From NCBI GenBank assembly GCA_020445765.1, contig JAGRFY010000023.1, positions 1-37,725 on the forward strand: a DNA stretch of 37,725 nt. The letters are read 5' to 3'. Below, piece after piece: positions 8,737-18,402 of the stretch; position 1 is the first letter of the stretch, and each line of letters opens with the position of its first letter. A program made the position numbers and the translations under genes. Under the pieces are notes generated by a model. It saw only the letters and a program-made list of their open reading frames with translations, did not search any database and was not told the DNA's origin. The stretch comes from Rhodocyclaceae bacterium. GTDB taxonomy: Bacteria; Pseudomonadota; Gammaproteobacteria; Burkholderiales; Rhodocyclaceae.

Positions 8737-11700
8737 TCAGGCCATATAGACCAGTTCGACGGCCTCCGGCTCGAGCCAGTCACGCAGACCTTCGATCAAG
8801 GCCTCCTCCGGGCGAACCTTCCAGTCTCCACCGAGCGGCAGTTCGGCCTCGGCGTCGGTATTGCGATAGCGCACGCTGACCGGGCACCCACCGTCGCGAA
8901 ACGGCGCCAGCAGGCCCTGCAGGCGCTCGACCGCGGCGGTCGCGCCGCTGCGCGACACCTCGCCATTGACCCGTATCTGCAAAGCACGGGCAAAGCGCGT
9001 GCGTGCCTCGCCGAGGCTCATCAGGCGCTCGGCCACGACCCTGAGCCCGCCCGAAAAATCGTCGTTGCCGACCTTGACGTCGGCCACCAGCAATTCGTCG
9101 ACGACGATCCGGTCACGTTCCCGATCGAACAATTCAGAAAATATCGAGACTTCCCGCGGCTGGCTGCCGTCGTCGATCAGCACGAAGGCGATCTTGCCGC
9201 GAGCGGTAATCTTGGTGCGCACTTCCATCACCACGCCGGCAATGGTCACCACGTCCTTCGACGCTTCGAGCCGTGCCAGCGGGCGACGCACGAAGCGACG
9301 CACCTCCCCCTCGTAGGCATGAAACGGATGGCCCGACAGGAAGAAGCCGATGGCCGTCTTTTCCTCCTTGAGGCGCTCCTTTTCGGTCCACGGACGCACC
9401 CGCGCATAGTCGGCCGGCGGCCCCGCCGATTCGGGCAGCATGTCGAACAGGCCACCCTGCAGCGCGTTGGCCGCGGCCTGCTCGGCTGCCTCCATCGCCA
9501 ACGGCACGGTTCCGAGCAACTGCGCACGATCGACGCCTCGCGAGCCATCGAGGGCATCAAAGGCACCGGCGCGGATCAGTGCCTCGACAACCCGGCGATT
9601 GACCGCCCGGCGGTCGACCCGCGCGCAGAAGTCGAACAGATCGGCGAACGGCTCGCCGGCCTGCCGCGCGGCGATGATCGACAGCACCGCCGGCTCGCCG
9701 ACGCCCTTGACCGCGCCGAGGCCGTAGCGGACCGTCTTCGGATCGGTCGGCACGAAGCGGTAGAGGGAGGCATTGACGTCCGGCGGCAACACCACGATGC
9801 CGTTGGCCAGGGTGTCTTCGAAGAAGATCTTGACCGTGTCGGTATTGTCCAGGTCCGACGACATCGTCGCCGCCATGAAGGCGGCACAATGGTAGGCCTT
9901 GAGCCACGCGGTATGGTAGGTCACGACCGCATAGGCGGCGGTGTGCGACTTGTTGAAGCCGTACTCCGCGAACTTGGTCATCAGTTCGAACAGGTGCTCG
10001 GCAAGAGCCGGATCGTAGCCCTGCTTGACGGCGCCTTCGCGAATGATCTCGCGATGTTTGGCCATCTCGGCCGGTTTCTTCTTGCCCATCGCCCGGCGCA
10101 GCATGTCGGCGCCACCGAGCGTATATCCCCCGATGATCTGGGAGATCTGCATGACCTGTTCCTGATAGACGATGACGCCGTAGGTCGGCTCGAGGCAGGC
10201 CTTCAGGTCGGGGTGGAAGTAATCGATCTCCTGCTGTCCCTTCTTGCGCAGGATGAAATCGTCCACCATGCCCGAACCGAGCGGGCCGGGCCGGTACAGT
10301 GCCAACACCGCGATGATGTCCTCGAAGCGGTCCGGCTGCAGCTTCTTCAGGAGCTTCTTCATGCCGTCCGATTCGACCTGGAAGATCGCCGTGGTATTGG
10401 CGTCCTTCAGCACCTGGTAGGCGGCCGGGTCCTCGAAGCCCAGGCTCATCAGATCCGGTCGCTCGCCGGTGAGTTGCTCGACGTAGTTCAGTGCCAGTTC
10501 GATGATGGTCAGGTTGCGCAGGCCGAGGAAGTCGAACTTGACCAGACCGACCGCCTCGACATCATCCTTGTCGTATTGCGAGACCGGTGACGCGTCGTCA
10601 CCGTCGGCGATGTAGAGCGGGCAGAAATCCGTGAGCTTGCCCGGTGCGATCAGCACGCCGCCGGCATGCATGCCGACGCCACGGGTCAGCCCCTCGAGCG
10701 GCAGCGCCAGCTCCCACAACTCGGTCACCGACTCGCCGTCGCCCGGATCAGCCATCATCTCCGAGATCTGCGGTTCCTGTTCGCGCGCCTCCATAAGCCC
10801 CAGCGGCTTGTTCTGGAGCACCGGAATCAGCTTCGACAGGCGATCGCAGAGGCCATAGGGCAGATCGAGCACTCGCCCGACGTCGCGCACCACGGCCTTC
10901 GACGCCATCGTGCCGAAGGTCGCGATCTGCGAGACCGCGTCCGCACCGTAGCGGCTGCGCACGTATTCGATGACCTTGTAGCGATTGTCCTGGCAGAAAT
11001 CGATGTCGAAGTCGGGCATCGACACCCGCTCCGGATTGAGGAAGCGCTCGAACAGCAAGGCGTATTCGAGCGGATCGAGGTCGGTGATGCGCAGGCTGTA
11101 GGCCACCAGCGATCCGGCGCCCGAGCCACGGCCCGGCCCGACCGGCACGCCGTTCTCCTTGGCCCAGTTGATGAAATCGGCGACGATCAGGAAGTAGCCG
11201 GGAAAGCCCATCTGCACGATCGTGTCGGTTTCGATCTTGAGGCGTTCCTCGTAGCGCGGCCGCTCGCGCTCGCGTTCGACCTCGCCGGGATAGAGTTCCC
11301 TCAGCCGCTCCTCGAGCCCCGCCCTTGCCTCGGCGACCAGGAAGTCGTCCAGGCTCATGCCTTCCGGCGTCGGGAATTGCGGCAGGAAATTGGTGCCGAG
11401 TTGGACCTCCAGCGAGCAGCGGCGCGCGATCTCGACCGCGTTCTCGAGCGCTTCCGGCAGATCCGCGAACAGCGCGCACATCTCTTCCTGGCTCTTGAAG
11501 TACTGCTCGTCGGTGAACAGGCGCGGTCGGCGCCGGTCGGCGAGGACGTAGCCCTGGGCGATGCAGACGCGCGCCTCGTGGGCCTTGAAGTCCTCCCGCC
11601 GCGCGAACTGGATCGGATGGGTCGCGACCACCGGCAGCCCGAGTTCGTCGGCCAGCACGACCGCATCCCGTATGTAGGCCTCGGTGCCGGCATGGCCTGC

Positions 11701-12228
11701 CCGCTGCAATTCGATGTAGTAGGCGTCGGGGAAATCCCGCGCCCAGTCTGCCGCCAGCTTGTGGGCCAGCGCAGCGTTGCCGCGCGCCAGCGCCTCGCCG
11801 ACGTCTCCGCCCATCGCACCAGACAGGCAGATCAAGCCGCTGGCGTGCTCGGGCACCAGCCACTCGCGACGGATCTCGGCGCGTCCGCGGAACTTGTTCT
11901 CCATGTACGCCCGGGTCAGCAGTTCACAGAGCTGGCCGTAGCCGCTGCGGTCGCGGCAGATCAGCAGCACCCGCCAGGGCTTGTCGCGATCACCGTCGTT
12001 GCACAGCCAGACGTCGCAGCCGACGATCGGCTTGAGCCCCTTGCCGCGCGCGCCCTTGTAGAACTTGACCATGCCGAACAGATTGCCGAGGTCCGAAATG
12101 CCGAGCGCCGGCATGTGGTCCGCGACCGCCGCGGAAAGCGCCTGGCCGATCATCGCGATTCCGTCGGAAACGGAGTATTCGGTGTGCAGCCGGAGGTGGA
12201 CGAAGCGGGGATCGGGACTCGAATTCAT
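8737..12228 (-). CDS. dnaE: DNA polymerase III subunit alpha
   Basis: DnaE is the catalytic subunit of the replicative polymerase. The 1163-residue length matches DnaE1 of proteobacteria. The N-terminal PHP domain begins FVHLRLHTEYSVSDG. The palm motif MPDFDIDFCQDNR contains D408 and D410, equivalent to E. coli D401 and D403. A helix-hairpin-helix/tandem region and an OB-fold (TIAGVVMEVRTKITARGKIAFVLIDD) follow toward the C-terminus. The open frame extends 180 codons upstream of the chosen ATG at 12228, but that extension is Arg/Ala/Pro-rich and unlike any DnaE; MNSSPDPRFVHLRLH is the expected start. dnaE stands apart from accA and lpxB here, and the AEC transporter gene lies 224 bases upstream on the same strand. 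Confidence 0.97.
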   Translation of the reverse strand: MNSSPDPRFVHLRLHTEYSVSDGIAMIGQALSAAVADHMPALGISDLGNLFGMVKFYKGARGKGLKPIVGCDVWLCNDGDRDKPWRVLLICRDRSGYGQLCELLTRAYMENKFRGRAEIRREWLVPEHASGLICLSGAMGGDVGEALARGNAALAHKLAADWARDFPDAYYIELQRAGHAGTEAYIRDAVVLADELGLPVVATHPIQFARREDFKAHEARVCIAQGYVLADRRRPRLFTDEQYFKSQEEMCALFADLPEALENAVEIARRCSLEVQLGTNFLPQFPTPEGMSLDDFLVAEARAGLEERLRELYPGEVERERERPRYEERLKIETDTIVQMGFPGYFLIVADFINWAKENGVPVGPGRGSGAGSLVAYSLRITDLDPLEYALLFERFLNPERVSMPDFDIDFCQDNRYKVIEYVRSRYGADAVSQIATFGTMASKAVVRDVGRVLDLPYGLCDRLSKLIPVLQNKPLGLMEAREQEPQISEMMADPGDGESVTELWELALPLEGLTRGVGMHAGGVLIAPGKLTDFCPLYIADGDDASPVSQYDKDDVEAVGLVKFDFLGLRNLTIIELALNYVEQLTGERPDLMSLGFEDPAAYQVLKDANTTAIFQVESDGMKKLLKKLQPDRFEDIIAVLALYRPGPLGSGMVDDFILRKKGQQEIDYFHPDLKACLEPTYGVIVYQEQVMQISQIIGGYTLGGADMLRRAMGKKKPAEMAKHREIIREGAVKQGYDPALAEHLFELMTKFAEYGFNKSHTAAYAVVTYHTAWLKAYHCAAFMAATMSSDLDNTDTVKIFFEDTLANGIVVLPPDVNASLYRFVPTDPKTVRYGLGAVKGVGEPAVLSIIAARQAGEPFADLFDFCARVDRRAVNRRVVEALIRAGAFDALDGSRGVDRAQLLGTVPLAMEAAEQAAANALQGGLFDMLPESAGPPADYARVRPWTEKERLKEEKTAIGFFLSGHPFHAYEGEVRRFVRRPLARLEASKDVVTIAGVVMEVRTKITARGKIAFVLIDDGSQPREVSIFSELFDRERDRIVVDELLVADVKVGNDDFSGGLRVVAERLMSLGEARTRFARALQIRVNGEVSRSGATAAVERLQGLLAPFRDGGCPVSVRYRNTDAEAELPLGGDWKVRPEEALIEGLRDWLEPEAVELVYMA

Positions 12229-12452
12229 GGGCTCGAATTCTACCCTTGCGGCCGCCGCCGGCGCCTCGCATGCGACGAATGCCGGCCTGTGGTCCGAGTC
12301 GCAGATCGAGGGCCATGGCCAACTCGGCGGATCGAACCTCGTGGCAGGGCGCGAACCATCGCGACGGCCGCGAGCAGCGCGAGGATCGGCGACGTCGCCA
12401 CAGCACGCGATTGGCCCAATCGTGTTCCGGCACTTGGCAGCGCAAGAGACCC
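12229..12452. other. Intergenic region upstream of dnaE
   Basis: These 224 bases separate the AEC transporter stop from the dnaE start. I see no convincing gene, tRNA, terminator with a T-run or promoter. The dnaE frame stays open across it, but the encoded peptide has no DnaE character. Confidence 0.5.
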
Positions 12453-13403
12453 CTAGATCAGGGACAGCCCGCGCAACACCATGACGCCGATGCTGGTGGT
12501 CAGGATCGAGCCGACCGTGGTCAGCGCAATAATGTTGGCTGCCAGCGTCGCATTTCCCCCCATTGCCCGCACCATCACGTAGCTCGCCGCCGCCGTCGGC
12601 GCCGAAGACATCAACAGCAGCACGCCGAGATCGATGCCGCGAAAGCCCCATGCCAAGCCGCCGAGCACGAAGGTGAGCGGCACTGCCACCAGCTTGGCGG
12701 CGCTGGCCAGCAGCGTGCTGCCGACCTCGCGGCGCAGTTGCCGGAAGTCCAGCGCTGCGCCGGTACACAGCAGGGCCAGCGGCAGCGTCAGGTTGGCAAA
12801 GTACTGGCCGGACTGCAACACCCAGCCCGGCAGATCCAGCGCCAGCCAGGAGACCGGCAGCGCCAGCACGATCGCGATGATCAGCGGATTGGTGACGATG
12901 CTGCGCGCCGTCGCGCCGAGCTCCTGGCTGCGGTTGAGCGATCGGCCCAGCGTGATCACGGCGATCACGTTGAAGACGATGGTGACCAGGGCAAGATATA
13001 GCGACGCCGCCACCAGACCGTCGTCGCCGTAGGCGTTTACGCAGTAGGCCAGGCCGACGATACCCATGTTCGAGCGAAAGCCTCCCTGCACCACGACGCC
13101 GCGATCGCGCGGCTCGGGCACCAGTCGCGCGGCGACGAGTTCGAGCACCAGCCAGACGACGATGCTGGCGACGACGCCGAAGGCGATCAGCTCGGGATTG
13201 GCGGCTTCATGGAAGCGGGTCTTGCCGATGCTGATGAACAGCAGTGCCGGCAGCGCGACGTTGAATACCAGGCGCGAGCCGGTGTTGATGAAGCCGTCGT
13301 CGATCAGTCGGCGTCGCATCAGCCAGTAACCGAGCGCCAGCACGACGAAGATCGGTCCGGTGACCGACAGCGAGAAGTCGATGACGCCGAGGAAATCGCT
13401 CAC
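12453..13403 (-). CDS. AEC-family (auxin efflux carrier-like) transporter
   Basis: This is an inner-membrane permease of the AEC/BART superfamily (PF03547), predicted to carry organic anions such as malate or malonate; the actual substrate is unknown. Its 316 residues form about ten hydrophobic segments in two five-helix halves, with family features such as NVALPALLFISI in the first half and TNPLIIAIVLALPVSWL at the start of the second. I chose the GTG at 13403 because it gives the typical N-terminus MSDFLGVIDFSLSVTGPIF and lies five bases after the RND pump stop. An ATG at 13457 would add 18 residues and overlap the RND gene. It is the last gene of the TetR-MFP-RND-AEC series, which is an unusual partner for a tripartite efflux pump. 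Confidence 0.85.
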   Translation of the reverse strand: MSDFLGVIDFSLSVTGPIFVVLALGYWLMRRRLIDDGFINTGSRLVFNVALPALLFISIGKTRFHEAANPELIAFGVVASIVVWLVLELVAARLVPEPRDRGVVVQGGFRSNMGIVGLAYCVNAYGDDGLVAASLYLALVTIVFNVIAVITLGRSLNRSQELGATARSIVTNPLIIAIVLALPVSWLALDLPGWVLQSGQYFANLTLPLALLCTGAALDFRQLRREVGSTLLASAAKLVAVPLTFVLGGLAWGFRGIDLGVLLLMSSAPTAAASYVMVRAMGGNATLAANIIALTTVGSILTTSIGVMVLRGLSLI

Positions 13404-13407
13404 ATGG

Positions 13408-16400
13408 TCATACCGCGGCACTTCCGTCCGGCCGTCGCACCCGATACCAGGCCGCATAGAGCGAGGGCAGGAAGATCAGCGTGAGCACGGTGGCGATCGC
13501 CAGCCCACCCATGATCGCGACTGCCATCGGCCCGAAGAAGGCACTTCGGGTGAGCGGAATCATCGCCAGGATCGCCGCTGCGGCGGTCAGCATGATCGGG
13601 CGGAAGCGGCGCACGGTGGCCTCTACGATGGCTTCCCAACGGGACTTCCCGGCGTCGAGATCCTGCTGGATCTGATCGACCAGGATGACGCTGTTGCGCA
13701 TGATCATGCCCGACAGCGCGATCGACCCGATCATCGCGACGAAGCCGAACGGCTTGCCGAACAGCAACAGCGCGGCGGTGATGCCGATCAGGCCGAGGGG
13801 CGCAGTCAGCAGCACCATCGCGACCAGCGAAAAGTTCTGCAACTGCAGCATCAGCACGGTCAGCACGACGATGAACAGCAGCGGAACGCCGGCGGCAACC
13901 GACCCTCCGCCCTTGGCCGATTCCTCGACCGCACCGCCGGTCTCGATGCGATAGCCGAGCGGCAGTTCCGCCCGGATCGAATCGATCCGCCCGGCAAGCT
14001 GGGCGACGACGACGGCCGGCTGGACGTCGCCGTACAGGTTCGCGCGGACGGTGACCGTCGGGATCCGGTTGCGTCGCCAGACGACGCCTTCCTCGAAGCC
14101 CGGCTCGACGGTCGCCACCTGGGCCAGCGGCACGATCCGTCCGTCCGGGCCCGGGATCGACAGGTCGGCGAGATTCGACGGGCGCCCGCGCTCGAACTCC
14201 GATCCCCGCAGCACCACGTCGATGGTCTCGGTCCCCTCGCGGAACTGGGTGACCGTGACGCCGTCGAGGGCCGCGTCGAGAATGCGCGCGATGTCTTCGC
14301 TCGACAGACCGACCAGCCGGGCGCGGTCCTGATCGATTCGCACGCGCAGGACCTTCGACGGCGTCGCCCAGTCGGTCTGGACGTTCGACAGTTCGGCGTT
14401 GCCGCGCATCGCGTCGGCGATCCGGCCGGCGATCTGCCGCAGGACGTCGAAGTCGGCGCCACTGACCCGGTACTGCACCGGGAAGCCGACCGGCGGCCCG
14501 TTCTCGAGCCGGTTGATCGCGGCGGTGACGCCGCCGGCATGATGCGCATACATGTCGATCAGGCGACTGCGCAGCGCCTCGCGCTGCTGCGGCCCTTCGG
14601 TCAGGATCACGAACTGGGCAAAGCTGGTCTGCGGCAGTTGCTGATCGAGCGGCAGGTAGAAGCGCGGACTGCCGGACGCGACGTAGGCAACGAAGTTCTC
14701 GATGCCATCGGCCTTCCCGAGCACGACCTCGAGCTCCTCGACGGCCGCCAGCGTGGCCGTGCGCGACGCGCTCTCGGCCAGACGCAGGTCCACCAGCAGC
14801 TCCGGACGCGTCGAATCCGGAAAGAACTGCTGTGGCACGAAGCGGAAGGCATAGAGCGCACCGACGAACGCCAGCACGGTCGCGAGGATCACCGTCCAGC
14901 GAAAGCGCACGCAGCCGTTCACAAACGCGCGGAAAGCGCGGTAGAAGCGCGAATCGTACTGGCCGTGGGCGTGCCGGGCACTCTCGCCGCCCGCGTCACC
15001 GCCGATGCCGAGTCGTCCGAGCAATCGCGCCGACAGGCTTCCGTTGGCCTTGCGCGCGGCGAAATCCGGCAGCAGGTGAAAACCCAGGTACGGCACGAAC
15101 AGCACCGCCGCGACCCAGGACACCAGCAGTGCAATCACCGTCACCTGGAACAGCGAGCGGGTGTATTCGCCGGTGCTCGACGCCGCCGTCGCGATCGGCA
15201 GGAAGCCGGCCGCGGTCACCAGCGTGCCGGAAAGCATCGGCATCGCCGTCGACGTGAACGCGAAGCCGGCGGCCTTGGCCCGCGCCAAACCCTGTTCCAT
15301 CTTTGTTGCCATCATCTCGACGGCGATGATCGCGTCGTCCACCAGCAGGCCGAGCGCCAGGATCAGCGCCCCGAGCGAGATCTTGTGCAGGCCGATGCCG
15401 AACAGGTGCATGAACAGGAAGGTGATCGCCAGAACCACCGGTATCGAGATCGCGACCACGATGCCGGTGCGCAGCCCGAGCGACAGCAGGCTGACCGCCA
15501 GCACGATGACGACGGCTTCGGTCAGCGCGCGGATGAACTCGTTGATCGATCGTTGCACCGCCCGCGGCTGGTCTGCGACGCGGGCCAACTCGATCCCTGC
15601 CGGCAGTTGCGACTGGATTCGGGCGACCGCTTCGTCGAGGTGGCGCCCGAGAGCGATGATGTCGCCACCGTCGCGCATCGACACGCCGATCCCCAGCGCC
15701 TGTCGGCCCTCGAAGCGCAGGCTGTCCTCGGGCGGGTCCACGAATCCGCGGGAGACCTCTGCGATGTCCCCGAGCCGCAGGCTGCGTTCGCCGACACGCA
15801 GCACGGTGCCGCGGATGGCCTCGAGACTGTGGTATTCGCCATCCGGGCGCAAATAGATGCGTTCCGCGCCGGTCTCGAAGAAGCCAGCACCCGCCTTTGC
15901 ATTCTGTTCGTTGATCGCGGCGATGATGTCGGCCGCGCGGATGCCCAGGGTCGCCAGCCTGGCCGCCGACAATTCGATGAAGACCCGCTGAGCTTGCTCG
16001 CCGAAGAACTCGACCTTGGCCACGTCCGCCACCCGCAGCAGCTCGTTGCGGATGGCCTCGGCAAAACGCTTGAGTTCGGCGTAGTCGAGACCCTCGCCGA
16101 GCAACGCGAAGATGTTGCCGAAAGTGTCGCCGAATTCGTCATTGAAGCTCGGGCCGACCACGCCCTGGGGCAAGGTGTGGCGAATGTCGCCGATCTTCTT
16201 GCGGACCTGGTACCAGATCGCCGGAATCTCGCCTGGCGGTGTCGAATCCTTGACCGTGAAGAACACCATCGCCTCGCCCGGCCGCGAGTACGAGCGGATG
16301 AAGTCGGTCTGTGCGACCTCCTGCAGCTTGCGCTCGATCTTGTCGGTGACCTGCAACTCGACCTCGCGCGCCGATGCGCCCGGCCACTCTGCACGCACCA

Positions 16401-16545
16401 CCATCACTTTGAAAGTGAACGGGGGATCCTCGGATTGACCGAGCCGGCCGTACGAAGCCATGCCGATCAGGGTCAACACGACCATCAGGTAGAGCACCAG
16501 ACTCTGGTGCCGCAGCCCCCAGTCGGAGAGGTTGAACCGGTTCAT
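13408..16545 (-). CDS. RND efflux transporter permease subunit
   Basis: This is an AcrB-like inner-membrane proton-driven pump of 1045 residues, the usual RND length. The start MNRFNLSDWGLRHQSLVLYLMVV gives TM1. Two large periplasmic loops and two six-helix blocks follow. The proton-relay aspartates are D403 and D404 in GLLVDDAIIAVEMM of TM4. PTVTVRANLYGDVQPA and the second-half block LLFIVVLTVLMLQLQNFSLVAMV are typical of the family (HAE1 branch). The ATG at 16545 is chosen because the 39 codons upstream look non-coding. It lies 70 bases after the membrane-fusion protein gene. No outer-membrane channel gene is in the operon, so it probably borrows a TolC-type protein encoded elsewhere. Confidence 0.95.
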   Translation of the reverse strand: MNRFNLSDWGLRHQSLVLYLMVVLTLIGMASYGRLGQSEDPPFTFKVMVVRAEWPGASAREVELQVTDKIERKLQEVAQTDFIRSYSRPGEAMVFFTVKDSTPPGEIPAIWYQVRKKIGDIRHTLPQGVVGPSFNDEFGDTFGNIFALLGEGLDYAELKRFAEAIRNELLRVADVAKVEFFGEQAQRVFIELSAARLATLGIRAADIIAAINEQNAKAGAGFFETGAERIYLRPDGEYHSLEAIRGTVLRVGERSLRLGDIAEVSRGFVDPPEDSLRFEGRQALGIGVSMRDGGDIIALGRHLDEAVARIQSQLPAGIELARVADQPRAVQRSINEFIRALTEAVVIVLAVSLLSLGLRTGIVVAISIPVVLAITFLFMHLFGIGLHKISLGALILALGLLVDDAIIAVEMMATKMEQGLARAKAAGFAFTSTAMPMLSGTLVTAAGFLPIATAASSTGEYTRSLFQVTVIALLVSWVAAVLFVPYLGFHLLPDFAARKANGSLSARLLGRLGIGGDAGGESARHAHGQYDSRFYRAFRAFVNGCVRFRWTVILATVLAFVGALYAFRFVPQQFFPDSTRPELLVDLRLAESASRTATLAAVEELEVVLGKADGIENFVAYVASGSPRFYLPLDQQLPQTSFAQFVILTEGPQQREALRSRLIDMYAHHAGGVTAAINRLENGPPVGFPVQYRVSGADFDVLRQIAGRIADAMRGNAELSNVQTDWATPSKVLRVRIDQDRARLVGLSSEDIARILDAALDGVTVTQFREGTETIDVVLRGSEFERGRPSNLADLSIPGPDGRIVPLAQVATVEPGFEEGVVWRRNRIPTVTVRANLYGDVQPAVVVAQLAGRIDSIRAELPLGYRIETGGAVEESAKGGGSVAAGVPLLFIVVLTVLMLQLQNFSLVAMVLLTAPLGLIGITAALLLFGKPFGFVAMIGSIALSGMIMRNSVILVDQIQQDLDAGKSRWEAIVEATVRRFRPIMLTAAAAILAMIPLTRSAFFGPMAVAIMGGLAIATVLTLIFLPSLYAAWYRVRRPDGSAAV

Positions 16546-16615
16546 CGGCCCGGTCTCCGCTCGGCAGCGCCCGGGGCGAATCCTTGCGCGGCCTGCCTGC
16601 GCTGCGCGGTCGAGA

Positions 16616-17716
16616 TCATCGACCTGCGTCCAGTTGCACCGGCGCGTTCTCCGCAACCGCACGCACGGTCTGGCCGGGTGTCAGCCGATGAGTGCCGGCC
16701 ACCACCACCTTCATGCCCGGCGACAGCCCGCGACCGACGACGGCACCGTCCTCGCGCAAGGCCAGCAGTTCGACCTCATGCGGACTGACCCGGCCGTCGC
16801 CATCGACCGACCAGACCACGGCCCGGCCATCGCGCTGAACCACGGCAGGCAGCGGCAACAGGGTGCCGCTGGCCTGGACATCGACGAATCCGGCGACCGC
16901 CGATGCGCCCAGCGGCAGCATTTCGTCGGCCGCTCCGATGCTGAGGCGCACGGCGAACGTGCGCGTAGCCGCGTCGGCCGCCGCGGCGATCTCCCGGACC
17001 GTACCGCGATAGCCGCGATCGGGGTCGGCCAGCGGCCTGATTTCGGCCGCGAGGCCCGGCGAGATGTTGCCGATGCGACCTTCCGGCACATGGATCAGGA
17101 CTTCGCGATCGCTTTCCCGGGCGATGCGCAGCACGGGCTGCCCGGCGCCGACCACTTCGCCACGGTCCGCCAGCACCGTCAGCACCACTGCGTCGTGGTC
17201 GGCCCGCAGGGTCGAGTAGGCTGCCTGGTTCGACGACAGCTCCGACTGGGCGCGGGCCTGTCGAACCCGGGCCTCGGCCGCATCGACCGTCGTCTGCCGG
17301 CTGTCCAGGACCGATTCACTGATGAACTTCTGCGCCAGCAATTGCCGCGCCCGCTCGAGCTCCGCCCGCGCCAGGCTCAGTTCGGCTTCCGCGGCTGCGA
17401 GCTGGTCGCGGGCAGCCTCGGCCGACAGCCTGAGATCCTGCGGATCGAGCCGGGCCAGCATCTGGCCCTTGCGCACCCGGTCACCGGCGTCGACCAGACG
17501 CTCGACCAGCTTGCCGCCGACCCGAAACGACAGATCCGTTTCATGACGGGCTCGCACCTCGCCGGTGTAGACCGTCAGCGGAATCGCGCCGCCGCCGCCG
17601 ACCTCCCGCACCAGCACCGACAGCGGCGCCGACGCGGGCGGCGGCGGGGCCTCGCATGCGCTCACCAGCACGGTCGCGGCGATTGCGACGAGCGCGCCCG
17701 CAAAATCGAACTTCAT
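16616..17716 (-). CDS. RND efflux periplasmic adaptor (membrane-fusion lipoprotein)
   Basis: The 366-residue adaptor links the RND pump to an outer-membrane channel. A signal peptide ends in V18-S19-A20-C21, so the mature protein is probably lipidated and anchored in the inner membrane. Next come a lipoyl half-motif (RVGGKLVERLVDAGDRVRKG), an alpha-helical hairpin rich in Ala, Glu and Arg (about residues 105-165), the second lipoyl half, then beta-barrel and membrane-proximal domains. Its ATG (17716-17714) overlaps the TetR stop as ATGA, which indicates translational coupling. It resembles MexH/VexE-type adaptors of the HlyD/AcrA family; the transported compounds are not predictable. Confidence 0.94.
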   Translation of the reverse strand: MKFDFAGALVAIAATVLVSACEAPPPPASAPLSVLVREVGGGGAIPLTVYTGEVRARHETDLSFRVGGKLVERLVDAGDRVRKGQMLARLDPQDLRLSAEAARDQLAAAEAELSLARAELERARQLLAQKFISESVLDSRQTTVDAAEARVRQARAQSELSSNQAAYSTLRADHDAVVLTVLADRGEVVGAGQPVLRIARESDREVLIHVPEGRIGNISPGLAAEIRPLADPDRGYRGTVREIAAAADAATRTFAVRLSIGAADEMLPLGASAVAGFVDVQASGTLLPLPAVVQRDGRAVVWSVDGDGRVSPHEVELLALREDGAVVGRGLSPGMKVVVAGTHRLTPGQTVRAVAENAPVQLDAGR

Positions 17717-18369
17717 GACAGCTCTCCAGCGTCCGGCCGCACCAGCAGGCCGTTCAGGATCAGATCGAAATAGGTCGGCAGGTACTTCTCCGGACGGCAG
17801 GCATCGGCATCACACACCGAGAACGATGTCCGCCAGACGCTCAGCATCAATAGCGGCGCCATCAGCACCTGCACCGCCGAAGGTATGTCCACCGGCCGGA
17901 TCAGCCCGCGCTCGATGCCGAGTTCGAGCGCCCCGGCGACCAGCGCCCGGCCGCGGGAAATGACCTCTTCATGGTAGAAGCGCGCGAGCTCCGGAAAATT
18001 GCGGGCTTCGGCGATCATCAGCTTCGGAATTCCGGCCAGTTCGGTCGCGCCCACGAGCTCCCACCAGCCCGCCAACAGCGCTCTGAGGAGTGCCACCGGA
18101 TCGTCCCGGAGCTCCGCAAACATCGACTCGCCGCGCGCCATCACCGGGTCGATGCCCATCGTGATGACAGCCTTGAACAGCGCTTCCTTGCTGTCGAAGT
18201 AGAGGTAGAGCGTGCCCTTGGACACCCCTGCGCGGGCAGCCACCTCGTCGAGCCGCGTCGCTGCATATCCTTTTTCGACGAACAGACCGAGCGCGGCTTC
18301 GGCAAGCTCGGACGGCCGCGCTTCCTTGCGACGGCGACCACCCCTGCGAGCACTGACAGAATCGGACAT
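17713..18369 (-). CDS. TetR/AcrR-family repressor of the RND operon
   Basis: This 218-residue regulator has an N-terminal helix-turn-helix (about residues 22-68) with TRLDEVAARAGVSKGTLYLYF followed by the characteristic DSKEALF. The C-terminal half is an effector-binding domain of AcrR-like type. It is the first gene of the efflux operon and overlaps the adaptor start by four bases. The 24-base palindrome directly upstream overlaps a perfect TATAAT, so autorepression that also controls the pump genes is likely. Family and role are secure; the inducer is unknown. Confidence 0.93.
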   Translation of the reverse strand: MSDSVSARRGGRRRKEARPSELAEAALGLFVEKGYAATRLDEVAARAGVSKGTLYLYFDSKEALFKAVITMGIDPVMARGESMFAELRDDPVALLRALLAGWWELVGATELAGIPKLMIAEARNFPELARFYHEEVISRGRALVAGALELGIERGLIRPVDIPSAVQVLMAPLLMLSVWRTSFSVCDADACRPEKYLPTYFDLILNGLLVRPDAGELS

Positions 18370-18378
18370 GGCGAATAT

Positions 18379-18402
18379 TAATGACTGACCAGTCAGTAAT
18401 TA
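18379..18402 (-). promoter_or_regulatory. Palindromic TetR operator upstream of the efflux operon
   Basis: TAAT, one mismatched base, ACTGAC, CA, GTCAGT, one base and ATTA form a nearly perfect 24-base inverted repeat centred 21 bases before the TetR start codon. A degenerate 12-base copy (AGTGATCAGTCA, 18404-18415) lies 20 bases farther upstream, matching ACTGACCAGTCA at ten of twelve positions. The size and symmetry fit a TetR-family dimer site. Confidence 0.7.

Noticed and set aside
12329-12338. tRNA T-loop-like GGTTCGATCC on the minus strand upstream of dnaE
   Set aside because: The flanking bases do not form a five-pair T-stem, and no acceptor, D or anticodon arm is found at proper distance.
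12229-12768. 180-codon N-terminal extension of DnaE
   Set aside because: The extension has no similarity to the PHP domain start and runs into the AEC gene in another frame; MNSSPDPRFVHLRLH at 12228 is the normal DnaE beginning.
13360-16788. A 1142-codon open frame on the plus strand
   Set aside because: It lies antisense to the RND pump, which has clear motifs. Its protein is rich in Arg, Asp, Gln and His with no domain, as expected from the complement of GC-rich coding sequence. The same applies to plus-strand frames at 477-2027, 8575-10590, 23986-26814, 27013-28353 and 34676-36532.
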